NCBI GenBank assembly: GCA_017163975.1
Contig: JAFFSR010000243.1
Span: 2,170,001 to 2,234,000 of the forward strand
DNA length: 64,000 nt
Direction of reading: 5' to 3'
From: Anastatus disparis
Taxonomy: Eukaryota; Arthropoda; Insecta; Hymenoptera; Eupelmidae
The notes beneath the pieces were generated by a model. The model had not been told where the DNA came from, searched no databases, and saw only the letters and a program-made list of their open reading frames with translations. Position 1 is the stretch's first letter. Each line of letters opens with the position of its first letter. Position numbers and translations under genes: made by a program. This document shows, piece after piece, positions 12,176 through 25,343 of the stretch.

Positions 12176-12319
12176 CTTATAGAAAAATATTTTGTCACCT
12201 TGTATGAAAATTATTTTATAAAAGTAGAATAATGCTGCGAATAAACAAATGATTATAAGAAAATATTGAAAACTGTAAATAACAATAAAAAAGCATTAGG
12301 CTAGAAATAAATAATGGTT
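12139..12319 (+). repeat. Repeat K, left part, with preceding (TA)n
   Basis: A (TA)n run followed by about 145 bp beginning TTATCTTATAG. It continues at 14129-14290 after the S1 insertion. The uninterrupted version is 56315-56625. Confidence 0.8.
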
Positions 12320-14128
12320 CTCACATAGCATGGAAGATTTTACTATAATATTTCGAATTATTCTACTGGAATATTTCAATGGAACCTTTCATGCAGATTA
12401 TTGAAAGTATTCACGGAATATTTCAGAATATTCCACTATAATCTTCCATTGAAAGCTTCCAGGAATATTTCAGGAATGTTTCAAAGGAATGTTCGAAAAC
12501 TTTTTCGAAATATTCCATGTAATATTCGCGAAAAATTTCTGAAATATTCCATGTAATGTTTATGAATATTCCAGTAAAATATTTCATGGAAGATTCCAGA
12601 AAGTTTCCACAAACATTTCGCTGGAAAATTCCGATAAACTTCAAAATCGGACAGCGGATAGTTACATAAATCTTTCAGAACTGGTCAAATAAATATTCCA
12701 CAGAAAGATTTAAGTAATCTTCCAGTGGAATATTTCATGAAAGATTTCAGAAAGATTCCATAAACATTTCACTGGAAGATTTAAAAAAACTTTAAAATCG
12801 TACAGCGAAATATTAGATAAATCTCCCATGAATATTCCACGAAATGTTTCACAGAAATATTCAAGTAACCTTCCAGTGGAATATTTTATGAAAGATTTCA
12901 GAAAGATTCCATAAAACTTTCAAATCGTACCGTGGAATATAACATAAATCTTCCATAAATAGTCAACGAATTATTCCACAAAAAGATTTAAGTAATATTT
13001 CAGTGGAATATTTCATTAAAGATTTTAGAAAGATTCCAAAAACATTTCACTGGAAGATTCCTAAAAACTTTCAAATCGTACAGCGAAATATTACATAAAT
13101 TTTCCGTAAATATTCCACGAAATATTGTACGCAAAGATTACAGTAATCTTCCAGTAGAATATTGCTTATAAGATTCTAGAATGATTCCATGAAGTTTTCG
13201 TTGGAAGATTGCGCGGAACGTTACGGGAGGTTTCCAGTGACGCCGATAAGGGGATGTTTGTTAAATGGGAGTTTTATCCCCAAGCGGTTGAAAGATACCT
13301 CACTTACTATAAATGCGAAAGGGTATCAGCACTTTGACGTGCACAGTCGAAGCGAATATTTAAATGCGATTTTATAACTAAATGTTTATGTATGCGAATA
13401 TGTATTGATGTATAAGTGTAATGTGTTATTATATAATATATATATACCATCCCTTCACAGCATTTCACATTTTCCAAGATTCTTCCAGGAACATTTCATG
13501 AAAGATGAGAGATTACCCAAACCTTCCATTTTTATATTCTTTAAATCTCTCAAGAGTATTCCATGGTTTATTTCAATGTAGGAAGTATCAAGGACATACG
13601 AATATTATAGGAATATTTCACGGAAGATTCCTGAAATATTCCAAATTTTCCGAGCCAATATTCTGCGAATCTTCCATGAATATTCCACGGAATATTTTAC
13701 GATAGATTTCTAAAATCTTCCAGAAATATTTCATGGAATATTTCATGAAAAATTCCTTAAATATTTCGTGCATATTCCATGAAAGATTCTTTAGATCTTT
13801 CGTTTGTATTCCATAAAAGGTTCATAAAATGTTTTAAATCTACCGTTTCCATATTCCGGAAATTTTCAATGAATGTTCCAACGGAATATTTCATAAAATA
13901 TTTCTGCAAGATTTCTGAAATATTTCAATAAAACATCTGAGATGTCCTAGATCTTTCAATGAAATATTCTTAGAATCTTCCAGCAATATTCCATGGAATA
14001 TTCCCATGTAGGAAGAATCAAGGACATACGAATATTACAGGAATATTCCATGAAAGATTCCTAAAATATTTCAAATCTTCGCTGCCAATGTTCCAGGAAG
14101 CTTCCATAAATATTTCATGCTGTGTGGG
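12320..14128. mobile_element. S1: repeat-filled insertion with CCCACACAGCATG-type ends
   Basis: The 5' end reads CTCACATAGCATGGAA and the 3' end is the inverse of CCCACACAGCATGAAA (13 of 16 matches). The flanks on both sides are contiguous in the repeat K copy near 56463, so the whole 1.8 kb is an insertion. The target duplication is TT, or up to GGTT if the ends are placed differently. The interior is almost entirely degenerate repeats of palindromic words (GGAATATTCC, GGAAGATTCC, TTTCATGAAA). They include a 127-150-bp tandem unit at 12645-13150 marked by AAATCGTACAGCG, and a pair of about 100-bp blocks roughly 430 bp apart near 13580 and 14010. A non-repetitive, more GC-rich island lies at 13195-13440. 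No transposase is encoded. Confidence 0.85.
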
Positions 14129-14286
14129 TTGTTTATTATCATTTATACATTATTTAAATGTAGATACTGCGGATAACCATAAACAATTGTAAATAAATTA
14201 AAGAATACAATTATTAAAAATAATTCAAAATAATTTTGATTTTAGTTCTTTTTACAACAAACTTTTTTTAATGAATAAATATATAT

Positions 14287-14336
<50 letters not shown>
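14129..14336 (+). repeat. Repeat K, right part, with following (TA)n
   Basis: Continuation of repeat K after S1 (matches 56463-56625), then a (TA)n run from about 14279. Confidence 0.8.
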
Positions 14337-14339
<3 letters not shown>

Positions 14340-15319
14340 ACATTTCAAACCAACAGGAAGAGCAGAAAAATAAAAATCTCTGAAACTCTGGGAATATATC
14401 CTGCCTGTTACTGAAAATGTGTTAAAAAATTTTCAAGGATTTAGATTGGGAGGATCAAGAGCCATAGATTCTTGAAATTTGGAAATTTTTCAAAATTTTT
14501 GGATAAGTCCCAACTTGATCATTTTTTTTCCTGAAAATCCTAATATTTTAGAGAGAAATTCATGAGAATACTTCTTGTTGTTAATGAAAAGCAGAGTTAG
14601 CATGATTCTTTACAGACCTGAATTTTGAAGTTTTCTATTGGTTCTTATATGTATTACATGGTAATTGAAATTACTCATTCAGCCCATTTCAGAAATTTCT
14701 TTTCGCGGGCTTATTTTCCTCTAATTCACGTGAACTTTGAAATAAATTCTTGATCATGTAAGTCAGAGCCATCAATAAGAAGTTAAAACAGTTTAAAATA
14801 TATATTATCATGTATGATTAATTTTTATATTGAAAATAAATTAGACATGAAAATATTTATTTTAAACTGTTATAACTCCTTATTGGTGGCTCTTTCTCAC
14901 ACAGTCCAAAAATTTATTTTTAAGTTGATAAAAAATAGAAGGAAATAAGCCCTCGAAAAGCAATTTCTGTAGTAGCAGACAATGAGTAATTTCAATTACC
15001 ATGTAATACATGTAAGAACCAATAGAAAACTTCAAAATTTAGCTCTGTTAAAAATCATGCTAACTCTCCTCTTTATCTAGAACAAGAAGAATACTTATGA
15101 ATTTCTCTCTAAAACATCAAGATTTTCAGAAAAAAAATCATAAAGTTGGTACTTTTCCAAAAATTTTGAAAATTTCCAAATTTTAAGGATCTATGGCTCT
15201 TGATCCTTCAAATCTAAATCCTTGAATATTTTTTTACACATTTTGAGTAACAGACAGAATATATTCTTAGAGTTTCAGCGATTTTTATTTTTTTGCTCTT
15301 CCAGTTGGTGTAAAATGTC

Positions 15320-15321
<2 letters not shown>
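14337..15321. mobile_element. P1: 985-bp palindromic element in (TA)n
   Basis: Inverted-repeat arms of about 490 bp end in GCAACATTTCAAACC on the left and, inverted, GGGACATTTTACACC on the right. Both ends abut (TA)n, so a TA target is likely but cannot be proved in a TA microsatellite. One arm recurs at 56640-57110. Non-coding. Confidence 0.85.

Positions 15322-15364
<43 letters not shown>
15322..15364. repeat. (TA)n microsatellite
   Basis: TA run separating palindromes P1 and P2. Confidence 0.95.
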
Positions 15365-16885
<1,521 letters not shown>

Positions 16886-17122
16886 TTGCCGAAAATAATC
16901 ATTTTTTATCATCATATTATTTTTACAAATTTCATTATTATTTATTTATCATATAACAATTAATTCATAGCATTTTTCATAATTTCTTTAATTTTTCAGC
17001 TTTTAAAGTAGAAAGGCAGTAAATTAAATCAGTTAATATAAAAGCAATTCTTTTGTGAATATCTTTGGAAAAAGTTCATTAAAAATGAATGAAAATTCTT
17101 AAGAGAATTTTCTTTTTCAATA

Positions 17123-17621
17123 ATGGTTTTGACTGAGGAAGATAAATTGATTGTTAAAAGACAGGGATTGTATAGTGGAATTGCTTTCATGTTAACTGAT
17201 ATTCATATATTAGAATTTAATAACATTTCAAACCAGTGCACCTCATTCGACATGCAATTGACTTCACTAATTCAGAGACCACAATATGTTCATTCAGTAC
17301 TGATTGATTGAGAATTTATACAGTTATTATTTATCGAAAATTTAGAAAAGAGTCACCGGATTTGTGTGTATTATAATAATAAGGTAATTCATGTATATAG
17401 ACAATTTGAATCTTATATATTTACAAGATAAGTATAAGATTTATATAAACAGATTATTTCCAAACAAATCAGAATTAAGCACAGTATTCGAAACAGTACA
17501 ATCACAAACGAATAATTATGATTGTAGCGTTTTTGCAATGGTTTTTGCTGTTGCAATACTTTATAATTTAGGTCCATCTTGTTTAAGATATAATGTTTCT
17601 CAAATGCCATTACGTTTATAA
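17123..17621 (+). pseudogene. Ulp1/C48-like cysteine protease remnant
   Basis: The first frame (17123-17311) contains LTDIHILEFNN, similar to the N-terminal block of insect transposon-associated Ulp1-like proteins. After a TGA at about 17309 the same frame gives SHRICVYYNNKVIHVY, corresponding to the catalytic His region. A frame change near 17391 leads to IDNLNL and then VQSQTNNYDCSVFAMVFA, which carries the Gln (oxyanion) and Cys of the catalytic set. The Gly after the usual D-C is replaced by Ser. In known elements this enzyme family processes ubiquitin-like modifiers; its role in transposition is unclear. One stop and one frameshift make it a pseudogene. Confidence 0.75.
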
Positions 17622-17629
17622 AGAATTTT

Positions 17630-18535
17630 TAAAACGCAAAAAATAAAAATGTTTCCAATTTTACAAAATTATAATAATGCAAAAATTAATTACGATAATC
17701 CACCGGATATGATGAAAAGGAGTTTTTGTCATGAGCAAGGTCTTAATCAAATACCATTTAATTTAGATTTCGCCGAGCTTGAAATATTATAAAAAAAACT
17801 CACAAATGCATTTATTGCCAGAACAAAAAATGATCATGGAAACGTATCGTAAACAAAAGAATTTGAATCATGAACCAATTTTGATGGAAATTGACAATGA
17901 CATTTCAGATAAAAATTTTTAAAAACCAGATAATGATATAATGGGAATCGATGACATCCACTTGAATTATAACGATAATAAAATTGGGGCAGTTGAGATT
18001 AAATTAAATGAAGAAAAAAAAGAATCAAAAGAAATAGTTGAAAAAGAAACTTTATTTGTAACAAAACTTAACAGCTTGACGAAGCGGCCCCCTTCTAATA
18101 ATATTTCCAATCCTAACTTATGAATAAACGATGCGTTCAATCAAGTTTTTTTGCTACAAAGTAAAAATTTGTAAGATTATACTCCAGTGCGGACAACTCA
18201 AGAAATCCACCAAAATATTAGACATATAAAGTTATAATAAAAACTTTCAATGTATCGTATTTTAAAGTTAGGTCTATCAAGTTTGATATCTAATTTCCAA
18301 TCCAAGCTCATAAAAAAATAACAAGTCTAAATGATTTTTTATTTTGACAAAAATCATTGTAGTAATATAGCTTTAGTACGGACAAGTCATTATATTTGTT
18401 TAATTTATTAATTTAAAAAGATACTGATATAATAAAAAAAGCAAAACTCAAGTGATGCAGCTCCGACATCCCGTTAATAGGTAAATGGTAACAGAAGAAT
18501 CACATAAATATAATAAAATTTCAGAAGAAGACATT
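17630..18535 (+). other. Helitron linker region, degraded coding DNA
   Basis: Short open stretches without conserved domains (for example 17941-18123, Lys/Glu/Asn-rich, ending SLTKRPPSNNISNPNL). It probably belongs to the spacer between the protease and RepHel genes, or to a lost N-terminus. Confidence 0.45.
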
Positions 18536-21500
18536 ATTATGGAAATGCGAGAAACAAAAAAGTAATGATAAATTAGAACTAAGACGTGTTCAAGAAACTT
18601 TACGTAAGAAAAAAGCTTATATGAAAATAAAAAAAGGACAACCAAATAAATATAAACAGAAATTAGAAAATACTAACATAACAAAATGGCAATTGAAGGA
18701 AACAATGGATACTGATAAATTTGAACAGTGCGAATGAGGTTTTACGTAAGAAAGAAGCTTATATAAAAATTAAAGAAAAACAACCAAAAAAATATGAAGG
18801 AAAATTAGAAAATGTTAAGTGTAAACGATTAAAAATTGAAGATAATAATTATTATGAAAATTAGAATAATAATAATCATAATAACAATCATAATATTGTA
18901 TTAAACGAAGTTATTGATAAAACAATAAACGGCAAAGTAGAAAAAAAATAAAAGAAATTAAATGAAAAAATATTAACTGAAAAAATTAATTTGAAACTGA
19001 TTGGTTGTATGGCAAATATATATTTCGATGGAAATCTCATATCTGAAAATTACATTGGTTCCATGACGAATACATGTGTTTATTGTGATGCGCAACATTT
19101 TGCTTTTTAACATACTAAAAGTAACGATTTCTCCAATTGTTGTCATAAAGGTAAAGTAGAATCGTTAGAAAATCCACTTTACCCAGAACGATTAATGTTT
19201 TGAGCAACTGAATTTACGGAAGAAAGTATTGATTTTCGACGGAATGTTAGGTTGTACAATAATGCTATAGCATTCGCAAGTTTTGATTCCAATTTTGATA
19301 CATTGCCGAGTAAAGGACCACAAGTTATTAGAATATGTGGACAAATTTACCATAATGTATATGCGTTACATCCTAATAAAGATGAAGCACTTAAATATGG
19401 ACAATTATATATTTTAGATAATGAAATGGCAACGATTGAACGACATAAGTTTAATACAAACTTAACATTATAAAAACATTCAGATAACTTAATGAGAGAT
19501 ATTAACCCTCATGCTAAAGCCTATAAAATAATGCATGAAGCGGGAGAAGAAGAATTACAACGATGTGCAAAAATCAATTGTCTTCTGAAAACTGTTACTA
19601 TGCCTATTGTCCGCAATAATAATTTCGATAGAAAATAGATATTATCTACCTACCTGTAATGATGTAGCAATAGTATACGTTGGAGAAGACGATATGCCTC
19701 CTATTGAACGTGATATTGTCATTTACCCTAAGTCTGATAAACCAATTAGTATACTAAAAATTAGCAAACACACAGATCCTATGACATATTCGCTTATTCA
19801 TCCTAATGGTGGTTTTGGATGGATGTCAAATATGAAAAATAAATTTGGAAAATCTAATATTAAAAATTTGCAACTTTATAATTATAGATTTAGTGTTAGA
19901 AATGAATTTAATCTATTTCTTAATTTAGGAAAATTATCTCAACAGTTCATTGTTGATGCGTTTGTAAAAGTTGAAACCTCAGGATTATATTTTTACACGA
20001 AAAAACCAAAAACGTATTAAGAAGTGATTGTTACAAAGGTGTTATGGACTATTTACATAACAAAAAAGAATTGGATTATTCAAAAATTGGAAAAATGGTA
20101 ATATTACTAACAAACTTTACAGAAAGTCCACGATTTTTGAAACAAAATTACATTGATTCAATAACACTTGTAAATTATCATGGTAAACCTGACCTTTTTG
20201 TAACTATGACCTGTGACTCACATTGGAAAGAAATAACTGAAAACTTGGAAAGTTATAAAAATGCAATAGATAGACCAGATATTATAACAAAAGTATTTTA
20301 TCAAAAATGTTGTTATTCTTAGATAAAATGATGATGAATTTGACATTCCTGAAAAAAAAGTTGATAAAATAATAAGTGCAGAAATCCCAAATAGAGATAT
20401 TTATCCAAAATTATATAGTATTGTTGAACAATTTATGATACACGGTCCCTGTGGTATGCAAAATATAAATTGTCCGTGTATGGATAAAAATACGAAACAA
20501 TGTACAAAAAATTTTCCAAAAAAATTTAATAATACAACAACATTTGAATCAAATAGGTATTCACTATACAAACGCAAAAATGATGGCGTCGAAATTATTT
20601 TTAAAAATAAATTTACAGAAAGAATTGCAGATAATGGATTCGTTGTTCCTTATAATCCTTACTTATTATTAAAATTTAATACACACATAAACGTATAAGT
20701 TTGTTCCACTGTACAATGCATTAAATATTTATTCAAATACTGTTATGAAGGTCATGATTGTGCATACATTGATATACATCAAGTAAATGTTGATTTTAGA
20801 TCAGAAAATTAAGATTATTTTGAAAATGACTATAGTGAAAATGTTGAATATGAATATGACGAAATCAAACAATACATTAATACATGATATTTATGTCCAC
20901 CTGAAGCAATGCACTGATTATTAGAATATCCTTTACATGTTATTCCGCATACTATAAAACATCTAAGCGTTCATGAAGAGAATCAACAAAACGTATTTTT
21001 TGAAGAAGGAAAAGAAGAAATGATCATGCAAAAAAATGTTGGAACAACATTAAGAGCATATTTTGAATCGAATAGAGAAGATTTCGAAGCACGAAATTAC
21101 TAATATTCAGAAATACCAAATTTTCATACATTCGATGAAAAACTGAAAAAGTGGAATAAAAGAAAAAAAAAAGAAAACCAATACTCAGTAGAATGTACTT
21201 AGTAAGTCCGAAAGATGGAGAACGTTATTTTATTAGGTTATTACTATTACATGTTAAAGGAGCCACGTCTTTTGAAGCTTTGCGTACTGTTGATGATGTG
21301 ATGTACAATTCGTTTTATGTGGCAGCTAAGGCAAAATAATTAATTAATAAAGATAAAGAATGGGATAGATGCTTGGAAAAAGCATCTTCAACAGAATTCC
21401 CTTATGCTCTTTGTGAATTATTTGCTTTTATTTGCGTTTTACATAATCCTGTAAGTGCACGAGATTTATATGAAAAATATGAAGATAAATTTTACCACCC

Positions 21501-21596
21501 TAAATACGAAAAAAATGTAGGTGAAAATCTTGCATTGAATGTTACTAAAAATAATTCACAAGTCAATGGATTTTCATTAAACGATTTTAATTAACC
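18536..21596 (+). pseudogene. Helitron RepHel, N-terminal and Rep part
   Basis: A Lys-rich segment with two repeats of the type ETLRKKKAYMKIKKGQPNKY (18590-18830) precedes the Helitron N-domain: NTCVYCDAQHF (19070), FSNCCHKGKV, YNNAIAFASF (19252), then LPTCNDVAIVYVGEDDMPP (19640). The Rep part has KPDLFVTMTCDSHWKEI (20188) and, further on, MIHGPCG, CSK-like and VVPYNPYLL blocks (20435-20695). Between about 20312 and 20335 the roughly 50 residues that should hold the HUH metal site and QKRGLPH motif are missing. The rest follows (KYLFKYCYEGHD, TLRAYFESN, LLLLHVKGATSFEALRTV). Frame changes occur near 19600 and 20040 and stops at 20696, 20885, 20915 and elsewhere. Confidence 0.85.
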
Positions 21597-23080
21597 TAAC
21601 ATAAGCACATTTATAGAAGAAGATAATAATGGAACAATTTTAAATCATAATAATTATATTCTTAATGAATTAGAAATGAAAATAAATTCTTTGAATAATA
21701 AACAAAAACAAATATTCGACTCTACACTAAAAAGTTTAAACAACCAAAGTAAAGAAAAATCTATTTTTATAGATAGACCGGGTGGAAGTGGAAAAAGTTA
21801 TTTACTTAACGTTTTAATGACTTATTTTAAATATCATACCATACATTATTTATGTGTAGCTTTGACAGTTATAGCAGCGAATTCATTAGTCGATGGAAGA
21901 ACCGTGCATACAACATTTAAACTACCGTTAAATATAACAGATTGTACAACTTGTAATGTTAAGCCTAATTCTGCAGAAGGCAAATAATTAAAGGAAACAC
22001 AAATAATTATTTGGGATGAAATATCCATGACTTCAAAATTTGCTTTTGAAGCGGTTGATCGTCTTTTTCAAGATTTATACAATGTAAACCAACCCTTCGG
22101 TGGTAAAACTGTAATTATATCAGGAGATTTCAGGTAAACATTACCAATTGTACGACATGATAGCCGTATGAGCATTATTGAAAATTCAGTTAAATTTAGT
22201 TTATTATGGCAAAATTTTAAGCAAATGAAGATAAATGAAAATCTGCGAGTTTTGGATAATGATAATAATTTTAAACAATGGTTATTAGATATCGGAGAAG
22301 GAAAATGCCGCAATGTTTTTGAAGATGATAATGAACTAAGTGCTATACCAGATAATTTTATCATTAAAGAAAATTTTGTCGAAGAAATATTCGAAAAAAC
22401 AATAAAAATAAACAGTACGAATCTAACGGAAAAACTGATTTTGGCTCCTAAAAATAATGATGATACTGAAATCAATAATAATGTTTTGAATTAAATGGAA
22501 GGAAACCATGTTGAATATTTAAGTTTTGATACAGCTGGAGATGATAACAAATAAAATTTAGATATTATGTAACCTACAGAATTTTTTAATAAGTTAACTC
22601 CTAATGGACTTCCACCACATGAATTACATTTAAAAGTAGGGGCTATAATAATACTTTTAAGAAATTTAAATGTCAATAAGGGACTTTGTAATGGAACAAG
22701 GTTGATAGTGAAAAAATTGCCTAAATATTCCATTCAAGTGGAATTAGCAACTGGTTAAAACAAAGGTAAATTAGTTTTCATTCCAAGAATAAGTTTATTT
22801 TCCATCTACAAAAGAAATTCCATTCAATATGCAACGAAAACAGTTTCCTATTAGATTAGGATTTGCAATGACTATTAATAAGTTACAAGGACAATCTTAT
22901 GAAAAAGTTGGTGTTTATTTGCCGTCACCAGTTTTCAGTCATGGGAAATTATATGTTGCTCTTTCAAGGACGAAATTTAAAAACAATTTAAAATTATTTT
23001 CAGGTGACTACGCTATTGTCAACGGAGAAAATAAAAATGATCAGAATACAATATACATTGTTTATAAAGAGATATTATAA
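21597..23080 (+). pseudogene. Helitron PIF1-type helicase part
   Basis: Superfamily 1 helicase motifs appear in order: Walker A as RPGGSGKSYL (about 21775), Walker B as IIIWDEISM (about 22005), then GKTVIISGDFR*TLPIV, where the conserved Gln is a TAA stop at 22135-22137. Next come NENLRVLDN (22230), the LILAPKN block (22440), GLPPHELHLKVGA (22610), and motifs V/VI as [12 protein letters not shown] and [13 protein letters not shown] (22860-22980). Stops at 21985, 22135, 22494, 22552, 22570 and 22757, plus a frame change near 22795, destroy it. The domain would unwind DNA ahead of the Rep nick during rolling-circle transposition. Confidence 0.88.
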
Positions 23081-23204
23081 AGAATATGTCAATATGTATT
23101 TAATATTTATGTTTTAGATTGTGTTAATAGTTGAACTCGAAATATAATAAAATATATGATATTTAATAAAAATAAATATCAACTGACGCTTTCAAAATAG
23201 TTTA

Positions 23205-23565
23205 ATATGATGTTGAATCAGCTGTATAAAGAACGCGCTGTTAAATCGGCTACATAAGGAAACGTGCTGTTGAATCGGCTGCGTACGAGGATACGCTATT
23301 AAATCGACTACATTAGGGAATGCGCTGTTGAATCGGCTGCAAATAGGGATGCGCTGTTGAATCGGCTGCATATTGGGATGCGATGTTGAATCGGCTGCAT
23401 ATTGGGATGCGGTGTTGAATCGGCTGCATATTGGGATGCGCTGTTGAATCGGCTGCATATTGAGATGCGCTGTTAAATCGGCTGCATATGAGGATGCGCT
23501 ATTTAAACAGCTTCATATTGGGACGTTCTGTTTAATCGGCTGCATATGAAGATGCGCTATTAGAT
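23205..23565. repeat. 29-bp minisatellite
   Basis: About a dozen degenerate copies of a 29-bp unit containing GCTGTTGAATCGGCTGCATA. Repeats are contiguous with no spacers, so this is not a CRISPR array. The open frame across it (minus) is a product of the repeat. Confidence 0.9.
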
Positions 23566-23734
23566 TTGCAATGTTTAGTGTAAGAATGAGACGTTAAAAC
23601 ATTGCATTTGAAATAAAAAAAAATATAGCGTCTGGAGCGGAGCCTGTATAAAACATTATAAAAATACGCTATACTGAAGAATCCAATGTAAAAGTATACA
23701 GGCTAAGATGAAAAGCTACGTTAGAAAACATATT

Positions 23735-24400
23735 GACCAAAAAAATGTAGGAATCAAAAAAATATAAAGCCCAAGAAAATATAAGGCCCAAAAAATATAA
23801 AGCCAGAGAAAGTGTTAAGCCCAAGAAAATATTAGGCCCAAAAAATATAGAGACCAAAAAAATATTGGGCCCAAAAAAATATTAAGTCGAAAAAATTACA
23901 AGGCCCAAAAAAATATAAGGCCCAAGAAAGTATTAGGCTCAATAAAATATAAGGGCCAAAAAAAATTAAGGCCCAAGAAAATATAAGGCCCAAAAAATAT
24001 AGAGACCGAAAAAATATTGGGCCCAAAAAAATATTAAGTCCAAAAAATTATAAGGCCCAAAAAAATATAAGACCCAAGAAAGTATTAGGCTCAGTAAAAT
24101 ATAAGACCCAAAAAATATAGAAACCGAAAAAATATTGGGCCCAAAAAAATATTGAGTCCAAAAAATTATAAGGCCCAAAAAAATATAAGGCCCAAGAAAG
24201 TATAAGGCTCAACAAAATATAAGGCTCAATAAAATATAAGGCCCAAAAAATATAGAGACCGAAAAAATATTGGGCCCAAAAAAATATTGAGTCCAAAAAA
24301 TTACAAGACCCAAGAAAATTATAATGCCCAAGAAAATATAAGGCCCAAGAAAATAAAAGGTCCAAGAAAATAGAAGGTCCAAGAAAAACACATTCAAAAA
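23735..24400. repeat. About 20-bp minisatellite (AAGGCCCAAGAAAATAT type)
   Basis: Some 30 degenerate copies with a higher-order repeat of about 115-120 bp near 23850-24300. The minus-strand frames rich in Phe, Gly, Tyr and Trp are low-complexity readings of this array, not proteins. Confidence 0.9.
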
Positions 24401-24465
24401 ATGCGGAGAACCGGAGAACCGGAGAAACGGAGAACCGGAGAACCGGAGAAACGGAGAAAAAAGTG
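24401..24465. repeat. CGGAGAACCGGAGAA microsatellite
   Basis: Short run of GGAGAACC and GGAGAAAC units of 9-10 bp. Confidence 0.9.
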
Positions 24466-24485
24466 GTTTCACTTTAATATAATAT

Positions 24486-24875
24486 AAGATTCTTAAGTGT
24501 TATAAAGCATAAGACTTGTGAGTTATGTCTTTTTTTTAAATTAAATCACGTCTAAAAGTATAATATTTGTAATAATTAAAAAATTAATATTCAAAAATAA
24601 ATTATCTTTTGGAATCATAAATAATGTTGAAGCCGCTAAGATTAGATAGCAGGTGCAAGCTACCAACAGAGTAAAATGGAGTAAAATTCCTTTATTTGCC
24701 ATTAACAGAACCATGGATGCTGTATTGGTTATATCGAGGAAAAAGAAATATTGGAATACTGGAATAACAAACACTCATCAAGTAATTTAAAGTTTACAAG
24801 TCAGGGGTCAAATTTATATCCAGTAAAAATTTATATCCTTGCGGATACAAGATAAAATATTTAAACAGAAGCATA
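24486..24875 (+). repeat. Repeat R, copy 3, left part
   Basis: Matches 7672-8087 and breaks at AAGCATA exactly where element X begins. The remainder of the unit resumes at 54100. Confidence 0.88.
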
Positions 24876-25343
24876 TAGTTCGCAGTACAGAACCCTTTTT
24901 AAAAAATGATTACCACATACTTAGAACTTTGTAAGCGGCTTCATTTTGTCGAGTCTACCAAACTTTTCATCTACGAACACTCTCGAAACCGCTGCGTTTT
25001 TTAATAATTAATTATCAAACATGTCGATTTGACGATGTATTGTTATGCAATGACCACATACTTTTTTTTACATGGAACTAAAAGATATTTTGATAACAAA
25101 AATTAAATAATGTATGGCCGACAAAAATAATTCTGCGTTAGATGAGTCTACCATTTGAATTATGTCGATAGGACAGGGTTATGTTATGCAATGACCACAT
25201 AGCTAATTTTTATAGGATTACTTGATAATTAATTATGAAACCATAAGATCATAATGTCCGGCAAATTTTCTGCAGATCTTTTTCAGTCCGACAATCGGAA
25301 CATGTCATTGTTACGTGGTATGGATTTGTGATTACCACATGTC
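24876..25343 (+). repeat. X left terminal inverted repeat, with 141-bp internal period
   Basis: Inverse of 53632-54099. CCACATA or CCACATG occurs at 24913, 25054, 25195 and 25335, spaced 141, 141 and 140 bp, each preceded by a similar stretch of about 40 bp (GTTATGCAATGACCACATA in the two middle copies). Regularly spaced subterminal motifs often bind transposase; here that is inference. Confidence 0.85.

Larger units (their letters stand above)
17090..23080 (+). mobile_element. Decayed Helitron with C48 protease and RepHel remnants
   Basis: In one direction there is a Ulp1/C48-like cysteine protease remnant, a lysine-rich repeat segment, the Helitron N-terminal domain, a damaged Rep domain and a PIF1-type helicase. 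This is the gene content of animal Helitrons, which replicate by rolling circle. The copy has many stops, at least four frame changes and lacks the HUH nuclease motif, so it is inactive. I could not place a TC start or a CTRR hairpin end. The borders given are those of the coding remnants. Confidence 0.88.

Noticed and set aside
13189..13377. 62-codon frame in the S1 island
   Set aside because: No motif, and it starts and ends in repeat words; kept only as a non-repetitive island.
17123..23080. Alternative genetic code (TAA or TAG read as Gln) in the Helitron
   Set aside because: TGA at Arg positions, Glu-to-stop changes, frameshifts and a domain deletion point to plain decay.
23205..23565. 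CRISPR array
   Set aside because: 29-bp units are contiguous and degenerate, with no spacers, in a eukaryotic transposon context.
23669..24472. Membrane-like proteins rich in Phe, Gly, Leu and Trp on the minus strand
   Set aside because: Every frame is a low-complexity reading of the minisatellite; similar peptides occur in several overlapping frames.
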